Shown here: positions 37,640 to 46,045 of the stretch, piece after piece
How the letters are laid out: every line of letters begins with the position of its first letter
How positions within the stretch are numbered: position 1 is the first letter of the stretch
DNA from: Vulcanimicrobiota bacterium
Lineage (GTDB): Bacteria; Vulcanimicrobiota; Vulcanimicrobiia; Vulcanimicrobiales; Vulcanimicrobiaceae
Direction: 5' to 3'
Length of the DNA: 64,000 nt
Assembly: GCA_003140215.1 (NCBI GenBank)
Contig: PLJL01000005.1
Span: 1 to 64,000, forward strand
The notes under the pieces: model-generated
Seen by the model: only the letters and a program-made list of their open reading frames with translations
The model's database searches: none
Told to the model about the DNA's origin: nothing
Position numbers and translations under genes: made by a program

Positions 37640-38533
37640 TTACGGGTCGGCCGGAAGTCCGGCCATGGTTTTCAAGACCGAGGCGATGGCGGCGGTGTCC
37701 TGTTTTCCGCGGCCCTGCGCCAACGCCGCGGCGTAGAACGCGGCGCTCTGCGTGAATAGCGGCGTCGGCGCTCCGACCTCCTGGGCGAACGCCGTGATGA
37801 TGTCGATGTCTTTCTGATACACGTCGAGCTTCATCGTGGGCTCGTCGTAGTGCCCGGCGACCATCATCGGGCCGCGCACGCCGAGCATGCGCGAGGCGCC
37901 CGCGCCGTCGCCGACCACCTCGAGCATGAGTGCCGGGTCGACCCCGGACTTGAGCGCGAGCACCACGGCTTCCGCCGTCGAAAGGTTGTGAATCGTGACC
38001 AGCAGGTTGGCGATGTACTTGAGCTTCGAGCCGGCGCCGAACTCACCGACGTACCGGACCGAACGCGCCGTCGCCGCCAGGACGTGCGCGGCGGCGTCAG
38101 ACGCCGCGCGGTCGCCGCTGACGTAGAAGACGATGTCCTTGACGACCGCTTGCGAGCCGGTGCCGCTGACCGGCGCGTCGAGCAGCGTCACGCCGCGCTC
38201 GGCCAGGCGCGCGCGGGCGCGTTCCTTCACCGCCAGCGGGAGCGTGCTGGCTTCCACCACGACGAGCCCGGCGCGGGCGCCCGCGGCCAGCCCGTCCGGG
38301 TCGAACAATGCCGCCTGGAGCGCCGCTGCGCTGGGCAGCGCGGTGATCACGAAGTCCGCATCTTGCGCGAGCGCGCGCGGCGTCCCGGCGGCGCTGCCGC
38401 CGCGCTGTCCGAAGCGCTGCGTCGCGCCGGCCGCGACGTCGAACCCGGTCGTAACGAACCCCGCGTCGATGAGATGACCGGCGTAGGCGGAGCCCATGAT
38501 CCCCAGGCCGATCACCCCGACGCGGTTCGACAC
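37640..38533 (-). CDS. 3-hydroxyisobutyrate dehydrogenase-family NAD(P)-binding oxidoreductase
   Basis: 297 aa, full-length beta-hydroxyacid dehydrogenase. Rossmann VIGLGIMGSAYAGHL, substrate-loop DAPVSGTGSQA, catalytic Lys in GSKLKYIANLL, late KLDVYQKDIDI. The family oxidises 3-hydroxyacids or reduces semialdehydes. It sits 3 nt after the LLM monooxygenase and before the importer, so it probably acts on a product of that pathway, not valine breakdown. Confidence 0.85.
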   Translation of the reverse strand: MSNRVGVIGLGIMGSAYAGHLIDAGFVTTGFDVAAGATQRFGQRGGSAAGTPRALAQDADFVITALPSAAALQAALFDPDGLAAGARAGLVVVEASTLPLAVKERARARLAERGVTLLDAPVSGTGSQAVVKDIVFYVSGDRAASDAAAHVLAATARSVRYVGEFGAGSKLKYIANLLVTIHNLSTAEAVVLALKSGVDPALMLEVVGDGAGASRMLGVRGPMMVAGHYDEPTMKLDVYQKDIDIITAFAQEVGAPTPLFTQSAAFYAAALAQGRGKQDTAAIASVLKTMAGLPADP

Positions 38534-38536
38534 CGG

Positions 38537-39646
38537 CTACGCGACCGACGTGCGGCGCGCGGCGGCGAGCGCGGCGTTGACGCGCGGCATGACCTCAGTC
38601 GCCATCAGCTCCATCGAGCGCCGCGCCAGCGCCGCGTCGGCCCAGTCGTGACCGGCATAGAGGAGCGTGCCGAAATCACCGATCGCGGCGCGGAATGCCA
38701 ACAGTTGCTCCACGACGGAGTCGACCGTCCCGCAGATCACCAGCGAGTCGAGGACGTAGTCCAGGGTGATCGCGGAGTCGGGCATCTCGCGGTTGGCCTT
38801 GAACAGCTCGGGCCGGCCGTTGCCGATCAGCTTCGTCATCAGCGACTTGAAGTAGTAGGCATAGGGTCCGTCGTGCCCCTTGGCGTAGCGCCGCGCCGTC
38901 GCATCGTCGTCGGCGACGAAGACGCTCTTGGCGACGCGCCAGTCGACCGGATCGGCGGTGCGCTTGCCGTTCGCGCAACCCTCCTGATACTTGGGCCAAT
39001 GCGAGGCGACCCAATTGGGCTGCAGGAAGTTCGCCGAGATCGGCGTCCAGCCGCGTTCGGCCGCCGCGACGACGCCCTTCGAAAACGGGGCGACGGCGGT
39101 GACGACGATGGGCGGGTGCGGCTGCTGATAGGGCTTGACGATGCTGCCCTGGCCGGTCTCGCGGTTCATCGTGCGCCGCGTCGAGAGCGACCAGTACTCG
39201 CCCGCAAGGTCGTAGGGCGCCTCGCCGGCCCAGATCGCCAACACTTGGTCGATCGCTTCGACGAACATGGCCGTGCGATCGCGGTCGAGGTTGCCGAAGG
39301 CCTCCGCGTCGGAGAGCAAACCGCCCGGACTGATGCCGAAAAGAAACCGTCCTTCGAGCAAGTGATCGATCATTGCAACCTGCGCGGCGACTTGCGCCGG
39401 ATGGTTGTTGGGGAGATTGACGGTGCCGCTGCCCAGGACGATTTTGCTGGTGCGGTCCAGCAGCGACGCGATGAAGCTCAGGCACGACGTCACGGGCTCG
39501 GCGAGATCCGTGACGTGCTCGCCGACGAATGCCTCGACGAAGCCGAGCTCCTCGGCCAGGACGATCGCTTCGCGGTCTTCCTTGAGCACCTCGGTGTAGT
39601 TGCGCGACGGGGGGTGAAGGGGCATCGTGAAGTAGCCGAGCCGCAT
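38537..39646 (-). CDS. LLM class (luciferase-like) flavin-dependent monooxygenase
   Basis: 369 aa, with GGAGG 7 nt before ATG. Bacterial-luciferase TIM barrel: LGYFTMPLHPP, ELGFVEAFVGEHVTDL, KIVLGSGTVNLPNNHPAQVAAQVAMIDHLLEGRF. These enzymes need FMNH2 from a partner reductase; one is encoded at 41575-42090. First gene of the eight-gene operon and divergent from the TetR regulator. Substrate unknown. Confidence 0.85.
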   Translation of the reverse strand: MRLGYFTMPLHPPSRNYTEVLKEDREAIVLAEELGFVEAFVGEHVTDLAEPVTSCLSFIASLLDRTSKIVLGSGTVNLPNNHPAQVAAQVAMIDHLLEGRFLFGISPGGLLSDAEAFGNLDRDRTAMFVEAIDQVLAIWAGEAPYDLAGEYWSLSTRRTMNRETGQGSIVKPYQQPHPPIVVTAVAPFSKGVVAAAERGWTPISANFLQPNWVASHWPKYQEGCANGKRTADPVDWRVAKSVFVADDDATARRYAKGHDGPYAYYFKSLMTKLIGNGRPELFKANREMPDSAITLDYVLDSLVICGTVDSVVEQLLAFRAAIGDFGTLLYAGHDWADAALARRSMELMATEVMPRVNAALAAARRTSVA

Positions 39647-39671
39647 CCGCGATCCTCCGCCCCAAACCCGC

Positions 39672-39681
39672 TATCTATCGA
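39672..39681. promoter_or_regulatory. Putative operator half-motif TATCTATCGA upstream of the LLM operon
   Basis: The 10-mer is identical to part of the palindrome over the flavin-reductase promoter (41540-41555, read on the other strand). It sits 26 nt upstream of the LLM start. A shared TetR site is the simplest reading. Confidence 0.4.
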
Positions 39682-39793
39682 CCGATCACCCAAATCGAGC
39701 GCCGGCGCGGCCTCGGGGTCGGGACGTGTTCACGCGGCCCGACGCTTTTCCTTGCGCCGCCGCAGCTGCGCTCCGGACGGCGACAGGACGCGC

Positions 39794-39814
39794 GCTGATT
39801 ATCGCCATATCAGC
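39794..39814. promoter_or_regulatory. Inverted repeat GCTGAT-9-ATCAGC, putative TetR operator
   Basis: Perfect 6-bp arms with a 9-nt spacer end 4 nt before the TetR ATG. Its centre (TTATCGCCATATCA) matches TTATCGATAGATAA of the 41540 site at 10 of 14 positions. Suggests autorepression. Confidence 0.45.
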
Positions 39815-39818
39815 ACGG

Positions 39819-40502
39819 ATGGCCTCGAAGAGGCGGCTCTCGGCCGACGAGCGCGAGCGTCTCATCGCCCGCGGTGCGGTGGCGTTCTTCTGCGAGGTCG
39901 GCTTCGGCGGGCAGACGCGCGAGCTGGCGAAGCGGCTGGGGGTCACGCAGCCCCTGCTCTACCGCTACTTCCCCAACAAAGAAGCGCTGATCGATCGCGT
40001 CTACCGCGAGGTCTACCTCAACCGCTGGGACCCGCGCTGGGAAGAACTGCTCGACGACGACTCGCGCCCGGCGCGCGAACGGATCATCGCCTTCTACCGC
40101 GACTACGCCAAGGCCGTGCTGAGCTACGAGTGGATCCGCATCTTCATGTTCTCGGGTTTGCGCGGGATGAACCTCAACAGCCGGTATCTCACGCTGGTAC
40201 GCGACCGGATCTACACGCGGGTGATCCGCGAGGTTCGGCGCGAGTACGGTATGCCGTCACCGGCCGAGGTTCCGATCGGCGAGCTGGAGTTCGAGCTGGT
40301 GTGGGCCCTGCACGCCAGCATCTTCTATATCGGGATCCGCAAGTGGATCTACGGCCTCGAGATCCCCGAGAACGTCGATGAGGTGGTCGAGAAGCTCGCC
40401 ACGTCGTTCCTCGACGGCGTCCCGGCCGTCATGGCGCGTGCGCTGGAAGGGGCGCCGAAGACCCGCGCTGCGCGACCTCGTCGAGGTCGCGAGCGCGCGT
40501 AA
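39819..40502 (+). CDS. TetR/AcrR family transcriptional regulator
   Basis: 227 aa from ATG 39819 (an earlier start at 39726 would add 31 residues with no clear ribosome site). N-terminal helix-turn-helix: ERLIARGAVAFFCEVGFGGQTRELAKRLGVTQPLLYRYFPNKEAL cut across residues ~9-55 shows the TetR signature. The C-terminal ligand domain holds many aromatic residues. Divergent from the LLM-liv operon; its 3' end overlaps the convergent amidohydrolase by 74 bp. Likely local regulator. Confidence 0.85.
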   Translation: MASKRRLSADERERLIARGAVAFFCEVGFGGQTRELAKRLGVTQPLLYRYFPNKEALIDRVYREVYLNRWDPRWEELLDDDSRPARERIIAFYRDYAKAVLSYEWIRIFMFSGLRGMNLNSRYLTLVRDRIYTRVIREVRREYGMPSPAEVPIGELEFELVWALHASIFYIGIRKWIYGLEIPENVDEVVEKLATSFLDGVPAVMARALEGAPKTRAARPRRGRERA

Positions 40503-41490
40503 GAAAGCTGCGCGCGTTCCCGCCCAGGATCGCGGCGCGCGCGGCCGCGTCGAGCCCTGGGATGTTCGCGACGGTCCCGCGCGGGTCGTCGATCCCCATG
40601 TCGAACGGACGGTCGGTACCGACGACGACCCGGCCCGGACCGACGCGCTCGACGAGGTACGCGAGCAGCGCGTCGTCGTGCGTGACGATGTCGAAGTAGA
40701 GTTGCGCGAGGTACGCGCTGGGCGGCTTGGGGATCGTCTTGGTTTCGGGCCGTACCCGGTACCCGTGGTCGAGCCGGCCGGCGATCGCCGCCAGCGTACC
40801 GCCGCCGTGGGCCAGGATCATGGTGAGCTGTGGAAAGCGCTCGAACACCCCCGCGAAGATCAGCCGCGCGGCGATCAACGCTGTCTCCGACGGATTCCCG
40901 AACAGATTGCCCAGGTAGTAGGCCCCGGCACGCGTGCCGCCGAGCTCGTGGTGCGGGTGCATGAACACCGGAACGCCGAGCGTGCAGCAGGCGCTCCAGA
41001 ATGGGTCGAGCGCAGGGTCGTCGAGCGGCGCACCCGCGACGCTCGAGCCGATCTCGACACCCCAGCACCCTAGCTGTTCGACCGCACGGCGCAGCTCGAC
41101 GACCGCGGCGCGCGGCGACTGCAGCGGCACGGTTGCAAACGTCGCAAAGCGCTGCGGGGCGCGCGCGGCCGCGGCGGCCAGCGCGTCGTTCCCGGCCCGG
41201 CAGATCGCGGCGCCCAGCTCAGGCTCCGCTCCGTAGGCAAAGTAGAACGGCGGCAAGCACAGGATCTGGCGGTCGATCCCCTGCTCGGCGGCGAGCGCGG
41301 CACGCGCGTCGAGATCGTAGAGCAGCGGGAAATACGGCAAGCGGGATCGCTCGGCCGCGTAGCCGCAGACCGAGCGGTCGAGGTCGAGAACGCGGGCGTC
41401 CTTGCGGGCATCGATCAGCCCACGCCGGCGCAGCGCAGCGACGAAGGCGTCGGGGAGAAAGTGAGCGTGGCAATCGATGCAGAGCGGCAT
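40429..41490 (-). CDS. Amidohydrolase family protein, ACMSD-like (possible decarboxylase/hydrolase)
   Basis: 353 aa. Metal motifs of the amidohydrolase_2 group: DCHAHFLP (HxH) at the start, FMHPHHE, ILAHGGG, and GTDRPFD with the metal Asp. This group includes 2-amino-3-carboxymuconate semialdehyde decarboxylase and related ring-cleavage-product enzymes. Divergent from the flavin reductase over a shared operator-like palindrome. Its last 25 codons overlap the TetR gene on the other strand. Confidence 0.85.
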   Translation of the reverse strand: MPLCIDCHAHFLPDAFVAALRRRGLIDARKDARVLDLDRSVCGYAAERSRLPYFPLLYDLDARAALAAEQGIDRQILCLPPFYFAYGAEPELGAAICRAGNDALAAAAARAPQRFATFATVPLQSPRAAVVELRRAVEQLGCWGVEIGSSVAGAPLDDPALDPFWSACCTLGVPVFMHPHHELGGTRAGAYYLGNLFGNPSETALIAARLIFAGVFERFPQLTMILAHGGGTLAAIAGRLDHGYRVRPETKTIPKPPSAYLAQLYFDIVTHDDALLAYLVERVGPGRVVVGTDRPFDMGIDDPRGTVANIPGLDAAARAAILGGNARSFLTRARDLDEVAQRGSSAPLPAHAP

Positions 41491-41515
41491 GTGCCTCCTC
41501 GTCCTGCGGCGGGCC

Positions 41516-41544
41516 TTGACACGCGCCGTGCCACCGTGTTTTAT
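41516..41544 (+). promoter_or_regulatory. Predicted promoter of the flavin reductase
   Basis: TTGACA (41516-41521), exact 17-nt spacer, TTTTAT (41539-41544). The -10 overlaps the palindrome at 41540-41555, a classic repression layout. Confidence 0.55.
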
Positions 41545-41555
41545 CGATAGATAAA
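41540..41555. promoter_or_regulatory. Operator-like palindrome TTTATC-GATA-GATAAA
   Basis: Perfect 6-bp arms with 4-nt centre between the divergent amidohydrolase and flavin-reductase genes, on the -10 element. Contains the 10-mer also found before the LLM operon. Confidence 0.55.
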
Positions 41556-41574
41556 TAACCCTTCAAGGGGACCT

Positions 41575-42090
41575 ACGACGAGCGACGACCCTACGAACGC
41601 GACCTTCGACGCGCGCGACCTGCGCAGCGCGTTGGGCACCTTTGCGACCGGCGTCGCGATCGTCACGACGCGCGATCCCGAAGGACGGCTCTACGGGCTG
41701 ACCGCGAACTCGTTCAGCTCGGTGTCGCTCGACCCGCCGCTGGTGCTGTGGGGACTCTCCCGAAACGCGCCAAGCCTGCCGGCATTCCGAGCCGCCACGC
41801 ACTTCGGCGTCAACGTGCTGGGCATGGAGCACCGCGAGCTCTCGGTGCGCTTCGCGCGCGGACAGGCCAACAAGTTCGACGGCGTCGGCTACGTGCTCGG
41901 TGAGTACGGCGTCCCGCTGATCGAGGGTGCCGCCGCGCACTTCGAGTGCCGCATCGTCGACCGCTACTACGGCGGCGATCACGAGATCTTCCTCGGCCAC
42001 GTCGAACGCTACGCCTACGAGCGCAAGCCGACGCTTCTGTTCTGCCACGGCGCCTATCATCGCGCCCACCCGCTCGACGAGGATGCTTAG
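41575..42090 (+). CDS. Flavin reductase (FMN-binding split-barrel), apparent ACG start
   Basis: 171 aa if translation begins at ACG 41575, 4 nt after AAGGGG. No ATG, GTG or TTG exists in frame before TTG 41632, and starting there would remove the family's N-terminal helix (FDARDLRSALGTFATGVAIVTT spans it). Conserved blocks: GLTANSFSSVSLDPPLVLW, NVLGMEHRELSVRFA, HFECRIVDRY. These enzymes reduce FMN with NAD(P)H for two-component monooxygenases, here probably the LLM enzyme at 38537-39646. The ACG may be real, or an ATG lost by mutation or base error. Confidence 0.8.
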   Translation, partial: TTSDDPTNATFDARDLRSALGTFATGVAIVTTRDPEGRLYGLTANSFSSVSLDPPLVLWGLSRNAPSLPAFRAATHFGVNVLGMEHRELSVRFARGQANKFDGVGYVLGEYGVPLIEGAAAHFECRIVDRYYGGDHEIFLGHVERYAYERKPTLLFCHGAYHRAHPLDEDA

Positions 42091-42623
42091 CGCGGCGCCG
42101 GCGACGGCTCCGGCGTCGCGGGGAACATGCGTATCACCGGTGACGTCACCGTTCCGCCGGGCGGAATGAAGTCGTGGATCGGGCCGCCGACGGTCCCCAG
42201 ACTGTTCACGTACGCGTAGATGGCGTGCAAGTCGGCGTCGCTGAGCGCTTGGAGGTTCGACCACGGCATCGGCGGATGCACTTCGAACGGCGGCTTGCGC
42301 ACCACGGCCATCCAGCGCGCTTCCGGGACGCGGGTGAAGAACAGGCGCAGGTTGATCGCGTACGACGTGCCCCACGGACCTTGAAAGCCGACGGGATTTC
42401 CGGCCAGGCGCTGCGCCTCGGGGATCTGACCCTTCGCCTGCGCGAACCCCGGCGTATGACACTCGTTGCAGCCGCCGTAATTTACCAAGTACCGTCCCGC
42501 CGCGATCGCGTCGCCGGCGGCAACATGCGGCTCCGTATCGGCGCCGGCGCCGCTGCGCAACCCGACCGGCACGAGCAGCGCGCACCACAGAACGGCGAGG
42601 CCGAGAATCAGCCGCAAGCGCAT
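42087..42623 (-). CDS. c-type cytochrome, exported
   Basis: 178 aa from ATG 42623 (GGAGG upstream). Signal segment MRLRLILGLAVLWCALL. One heme motif CNECH with GRYLVNYGGCNECHTPG, distal Met probably in HPPMPWSNLQALSDADL, and the typical end helix AIYAYVNSLG. Periplasmic electron carrier or the heme subunit of a dehydrogenase. Overlaps the flavin reductase end by 4 nt, tail to tail. Confidence 0.85.
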   Translation of the reverse strand: MRLRLILGLAVLWCALLVPVGLRSGAGADTEPHVAAGDAIAAGRYLVNYGGCNECHTPGFAQAKGQIPEAQRLAGNPVGFQGPWGTSYAINLRLFFTRVPEARWMAVVRKPPFEVHPPMPWSNLQALSDADLHAIYAYVNSLGTVGGPIHDFIPPGGTVTSPVIRMFPATPEPSPAPR

Positions 42624-42666
42624 GGCAGCTACCTCCGATACGGACTGATCGGCGTGTCCGGAGTGA

Positions 42667-44403
42667 TCACCTGTCCGCGGGGACGATCGGCAGCAGCAGG
42701 TACGCCGTGCGATCGGCTCCCGCATGGAGCGCGTTCGTGCCGCCGAACACCTGCGCGGGCCGGTCGCGGGGGTCGTCATGCAAGAACGGGCCGCTGCCCG
42801 TCATCTCGTTCTTGAAGTTCGAGAGCCGCCCGCCGCTCGCACCGGAATAGACGTAGTCGTTGCCGCGCACGCTCAGCGCTAGACGGTATCCCGCGGGCAG
42901 CACGATCGAGGTCGGCCACAGCTCGACGTCGAGCTGCACCGGCCCGTCGGGCACGAGCGGCTCGGCGGCGGCGTGGGTGTGATAGGGCCGGTACTCGGTC
43001 GTCAGCACCGGATCGAGCGCGCGGTGCGACGCCCGCAGCCAGCCCTGGGCGAGCGGGGTGTGCGGATCGATCGCGCCTTGGAAGACGACCTCCTCGCCGT
43101 CGGGTGCAAAGGCGCGCAGGATGGCGAAGACGTCGGCATCCGGGGTTGTGGAGGACAGAAACAGGCGCGCCGCGAGGGGACCGGTGATCTCGGTCTCGCG
43201 CTCCAGCGCTGCGGCGACGAACGTGACGCCCTCGCCCAGCGCGTTGTACTCGACGCGCGCCGGCTCCGTCGGCGGCTCGGTGCGAAGTGCGCGCCCGTCG
43301 AGATCGAGGTACAACTTCGTCCACCGCGTACCCTCGAGCGGCCACGCATCCGCGTGACGTTCGACGAACTCGTCGAGCCGGCGCACCTGCAAGCGCACGC
43401 GCGGCCAGTCGCGCAGGCTGTCCTCGTCCTTGAGGTAGTGCGCGAAGAACTGCTTCTGCAGCGCGACGCCGTAGTCGGTGTAGAACTCGGTCCAGTGCTC
43501 GATCCCGTGCACCTCGAGCCATTTGTCGCGCGACGCCGCGCGCACGAAGCCTTCGAAGTTCCCGCGCGGATGCAACCCTTGGCCGCCCCAGTTCGCCGCG
43601 GACAAGAACGGGACGACGACGCGCTCCCAGTCCGGCGAGCGGCTGCGGTGATAGTCGTCGTCGAGCGGATGCGCGAGGATGTCGGCGCCGAAATCGGCCC
43701 GGTTGCGCGCCAGGTCCTCATCGGGAAGGGTCTCGGGGCCACAGACGAACTCGCCGGTGACGCGGCTGCGCGGACCGTGCTCGCCCCGACCGTACTGTAC
43801 GCTCTTGACCTGCAGGTCGTACCAGTTCTGCGCGAAGGTGCACAGGATGCCGCCGTGGTGGGTGAGATCGCGATAGAAGTCGGCTGCGCCTTCCCACACG
43901 CACATCGCGGCGAGGTGCGGCGGCTGCAGCGCCGCGACGTACCACTGGTTCATCGCATAGTAGGAGATGCCGTTGAGGCCGACCTTGCCGCTGCTCCACG
44001 GCTGCGAACCGGCCCACTCGATGCACAGCGCCAGATCGCGCGTCTCGCGCGGCGACCACGGATCGAGAAAGCCCGGCGAACGCCCGGCCCCGCGCGAGTC
44101 GACGCGCACGCACGCGTATCCGTCCGGAACCCACTTCTCGGGATCGACGACCTCCCAGTTCTGGTACCGATTCGTCGAGCCGGCAGTCACGTCGGGATGC
44201 TGCGCGGCCATCCGTTCCCACGCGCTCGGGTAGCCGTCCTGAAATGCGAGCCCTTTGGCGTACGGTCCGTAGCTCAGGATGACGGGGTGCGGGCCGAGCC
44301 CGACCGGGCGGAAGACGTCGGCGCGCAGCATGATACCGTCGTCCATCCCGATCGGCACGTCCCAGTCGATCTGCATGGCAGGGTCGTCGCGCTCGCGCTC
44401 CAT
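42667..44403 (-). CDS. CocE/NonD family hydrolase (X-Pro dipeptidyl-peptidase S15 fold)
   Basis: 578 aa from ATG 44403; GTG 44457 would add 18 residues and neither start has a strong ribosome site. Alpha/beta hydrolase: VPIGMDDGIMLRADVFRP, DSRGAGRSPGF, nucleophile Ser in GLNGISYYAMNQW. A jelly-roll C-terminal domain begins at about 380 (ARLFLSSTTPDADVF). Members cleave esters or amides (cocaine, glutaryl-7-ACA, amino-acid esters). No signal peptide seen. Lies between the cytochrome and the divergent aldehyde dehydrogenase. Confidence 0.85.
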   Translation of the reverse strand: MERERDDPAMQIDWDVPIGMDDGIMLRADVFRPVGLGPHPVILSYGPYAKGLAFQDGYPSAWERMAAQHPDVTAGSTNRYQNWEVVDPEKWVPDGYACVRVDSRGAGRSPGFLDPWSPRETRDLALCIEWAGSQPWSSGKVGLNGISYYAMNQWYVAALQPPHLAAMCVWEGAADFYRDLTHHGGILCTFAQNWYDLQVKSVQYGRGEHGPRSRVTGEFVCGPETLPDEDLARNRADFGADILAHPLDDDYHRSRSPDWERVVVPFLSAANWGGQGLHPRGNFEGFVRAASRDKWLEVHGIEHWTEFYTDYGVALQKQFFAHYLKDEDSLRDWPRVRLQVRRLDEFVERHADAWPLEGTRWTKLYLDLDGRALRTEPPTEPARVEYNALGEGVTFVAAALERETEITGPLAARLFLSSTTPDADVFAILRAFAPDGEEVVFQGAIDPHTPLAQGWLRASHRALDPVLTTEYRPYHTHAAAEPLVPDGPVQLDVELWPTSIVLPAGYRLALSVRGNDYVYSGASGGRLSNFKNEMTGSGPFLHDDPRDRPAQVFGGTNALHAGADRTAYLLLPIVPADR

Positions 44404-44462
44404 ATGTTCATCTACGCGGACGCGGACTGTTCTCCCACCCGCGAACTCGAGGCTCACGCAGC

Positions 44463-45968
44463 ATGACGACGTTGGACGGAACCGCAGTACACGGACACTT
44501 CATCGACGGGCACGAGCGCGCGAGCGCCGACGGCCGTACGTTCGAAGTCCGCAATCCCGCCAACGGTGAGCTCGTCGCGCGCGTCGCCGAAGGCGGCGCG
44601 GCGGAGATCGGCCTCGCGATCGATGCCGCGAGCGCGGCCTTCGACGCGGGCTGTTGGTCGCGGGTGCCGGTGCGGGAGCGACATCGCATCCTCAACCGGC
44701 TCGCCGACCGGCTTGAAGCCGCGCTGCCGGAGTTGGCCACGCTCGAGTCGACCTGCGTCGGGCGCCCGCTGCGCGAGATGCGGGCCCAGCTCGGGCGCCT
44801 CCCGGAGTTCTACCGCTACTTCGCGGCGGTCGCGCGGACCGCCGAAGACGCCGTGACGCCGTTCGAGGGCGCCTATCTGAACTACGTGCGGCGGGTACCG
44901 CTGGGCGTCGTCGGCCAGCTCACGCCGTGGAACCATCCGCTGCTCATTTTGACCAAGAAGCTCGCGCCGGCGCTCGCGGCCGGAAACTGCGTGGTCGTCA
45001 AGCCGTCCGAGCTCACGCCCCTCACCACGCTCGCGCTGGCGGCGCTCGCGCGCGACGCGGGGTTGCCCGACGGCGTCTTCAACGTCGTCACCGGATTCGG
45101 CGCCGAAGCGGGCGCCGCGCTGTGCACCGATCGGCGGCTGCGTAAGCTCGATCTGACCGGCGGGACCGAGACCGGCCGCGTGGTGGCCAAGCTCGCCGGT
45201 GAAAACCTCATCCGGGTCACCTGCGAGCTGGGCGGCAAAGCGCCGGTGATCGTGCTCCCCGGCGCCGACCTCGACCGCGCCGCCGCCGGGGCGACCTTCG
45301 CCGCGTTCATCGCGTCGGGGCAGACCTGCGTCGCCGGAACACGAGTTCTGGTTCATGAAAGTCAAGCCGCCGCGCTGGTCGAGCGCATGGTGCGGCGGGC
45401 CCGCGCGATCCGCCTCGGCGACCCGCTCGACCTGGCGACGCAGCTCGGCCCGCTGGTTTCGGCGGCGCAGCTCGAGCGCACCGAGCGCTACGTCGAGATC
45501 GGCCGCGCCGCGGGTGCGACCGTGGCCTGCGGCGGGCGCCGCCCGGGCGGCGCGCTCGGGTCGGGCTTCTTCTACGAGCCGACCATCTTCGCCGGCGTCC
45601 AACCGTCGATGCGGATCGCGCAGGACGAGATCTTCGGGCCGGTCACCTGCGTGCTGACGTACCGCGACGACGACGAGGCCGTGCGGATCGCCAACGACAT
45701 TCCGTTCGGCCTGGCGGCATCGATCTGGACCGGCGACGCCGCGCGCGGGATGAAGCTCGCCGAACGCTTGGAGTGCGGGGTCATCTGGATCAACGACCAC
45801 CACCGCATCGATCCCGCGCTCCCGTGGGGCGGGATGAAAGACAGCGGGATGGGCCGCGAAGCCGGCCTCGACGGTTACCGCGAGTACACGACGACCAAGA
45901 GTGTGATCGTCAACCTGGACGAGCCGGTCGACTGGTACGCGACCGACGACATCGTGCGGCTCAGCTAA
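44463..45968 (+). CDS. Aldehyde dehydrogenase family protein
   Basis: 501 aa. NAD(P) aldehyde dehydrogenase motifs: TPWNHPLLILTKKLAPALAAGN, VVVKPSE, general-base Glu in ELGGKAPVIV, nucleophile Cys in SGQTCVAGTR, and EIFGPVTCV. Closest in style to betaine/semialdehyde dehydrogenases such as those oxidising muconic semialdehydes. Divergent from the CocE-like gene over 59 nt. Confidence 0.9.
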   Translation: MTTLDGTAVHGHFIDGHERASADGRTFEVRNPANGELVARVAEGGAAEIGLAIDAASAAFDAGCWSRVPVRERHRILNRLADRLEAALPELATLESTCVGRPLREMRAQLGRLPEFYRYFAAVARTAEDAVTPFEGAYLNYVRRVPLGVVGQLTPWNHPLLILTKKLAPALAAGNCVVVKPSELTPLTTLALAALARDAGLPDGVFNVVTGFGAEAGAALCTDRRLRKLDLTGGTETGRVVAKLAGENLIRVTCELGGKAPVIVLPGADLDRAAAGATFAAFIASGQTCVAGTRVLVHESQAAALVERMVRRARAIRLGDPLDLATQLGPLVSAAQLERTERYVEIGRAAGATVACGGRRPGGALGSGFFYEPTIFAGVQPSMRIAQDEIFGPVTCVLTYRDDDEAVRIANDIPFGLAASIWTGDAARGMKLAERLECGVIWINDHHRIDPALPWGGMKDSGMGREAGLDGYREYTTTKSVIVNLDEPVDWYATDDIVRLS

Positions 45969-46045
45969 GATGGGGGCAGCGTACCGGCGCCGCTCCCGGC
46001 TTGCCGCCCGCGAGGAAACGCGCGGGCGCGCGTGAAGAGCCGTCC

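Noticed and set aside
37640..38533. Valine degradation enzyme (mmsB)
   Set aside because: No other valine-pathway gene is nearby; the neighbours are an LLM monooxygenase and an importer, so only the family is called.
37850..40381. An 843-residue plus-strand open frame
   Set aside because: It is a shadow over the dehydrogenase, LLM and TetR genes, with the composition typical of antisense frames in GC-rich DNA.
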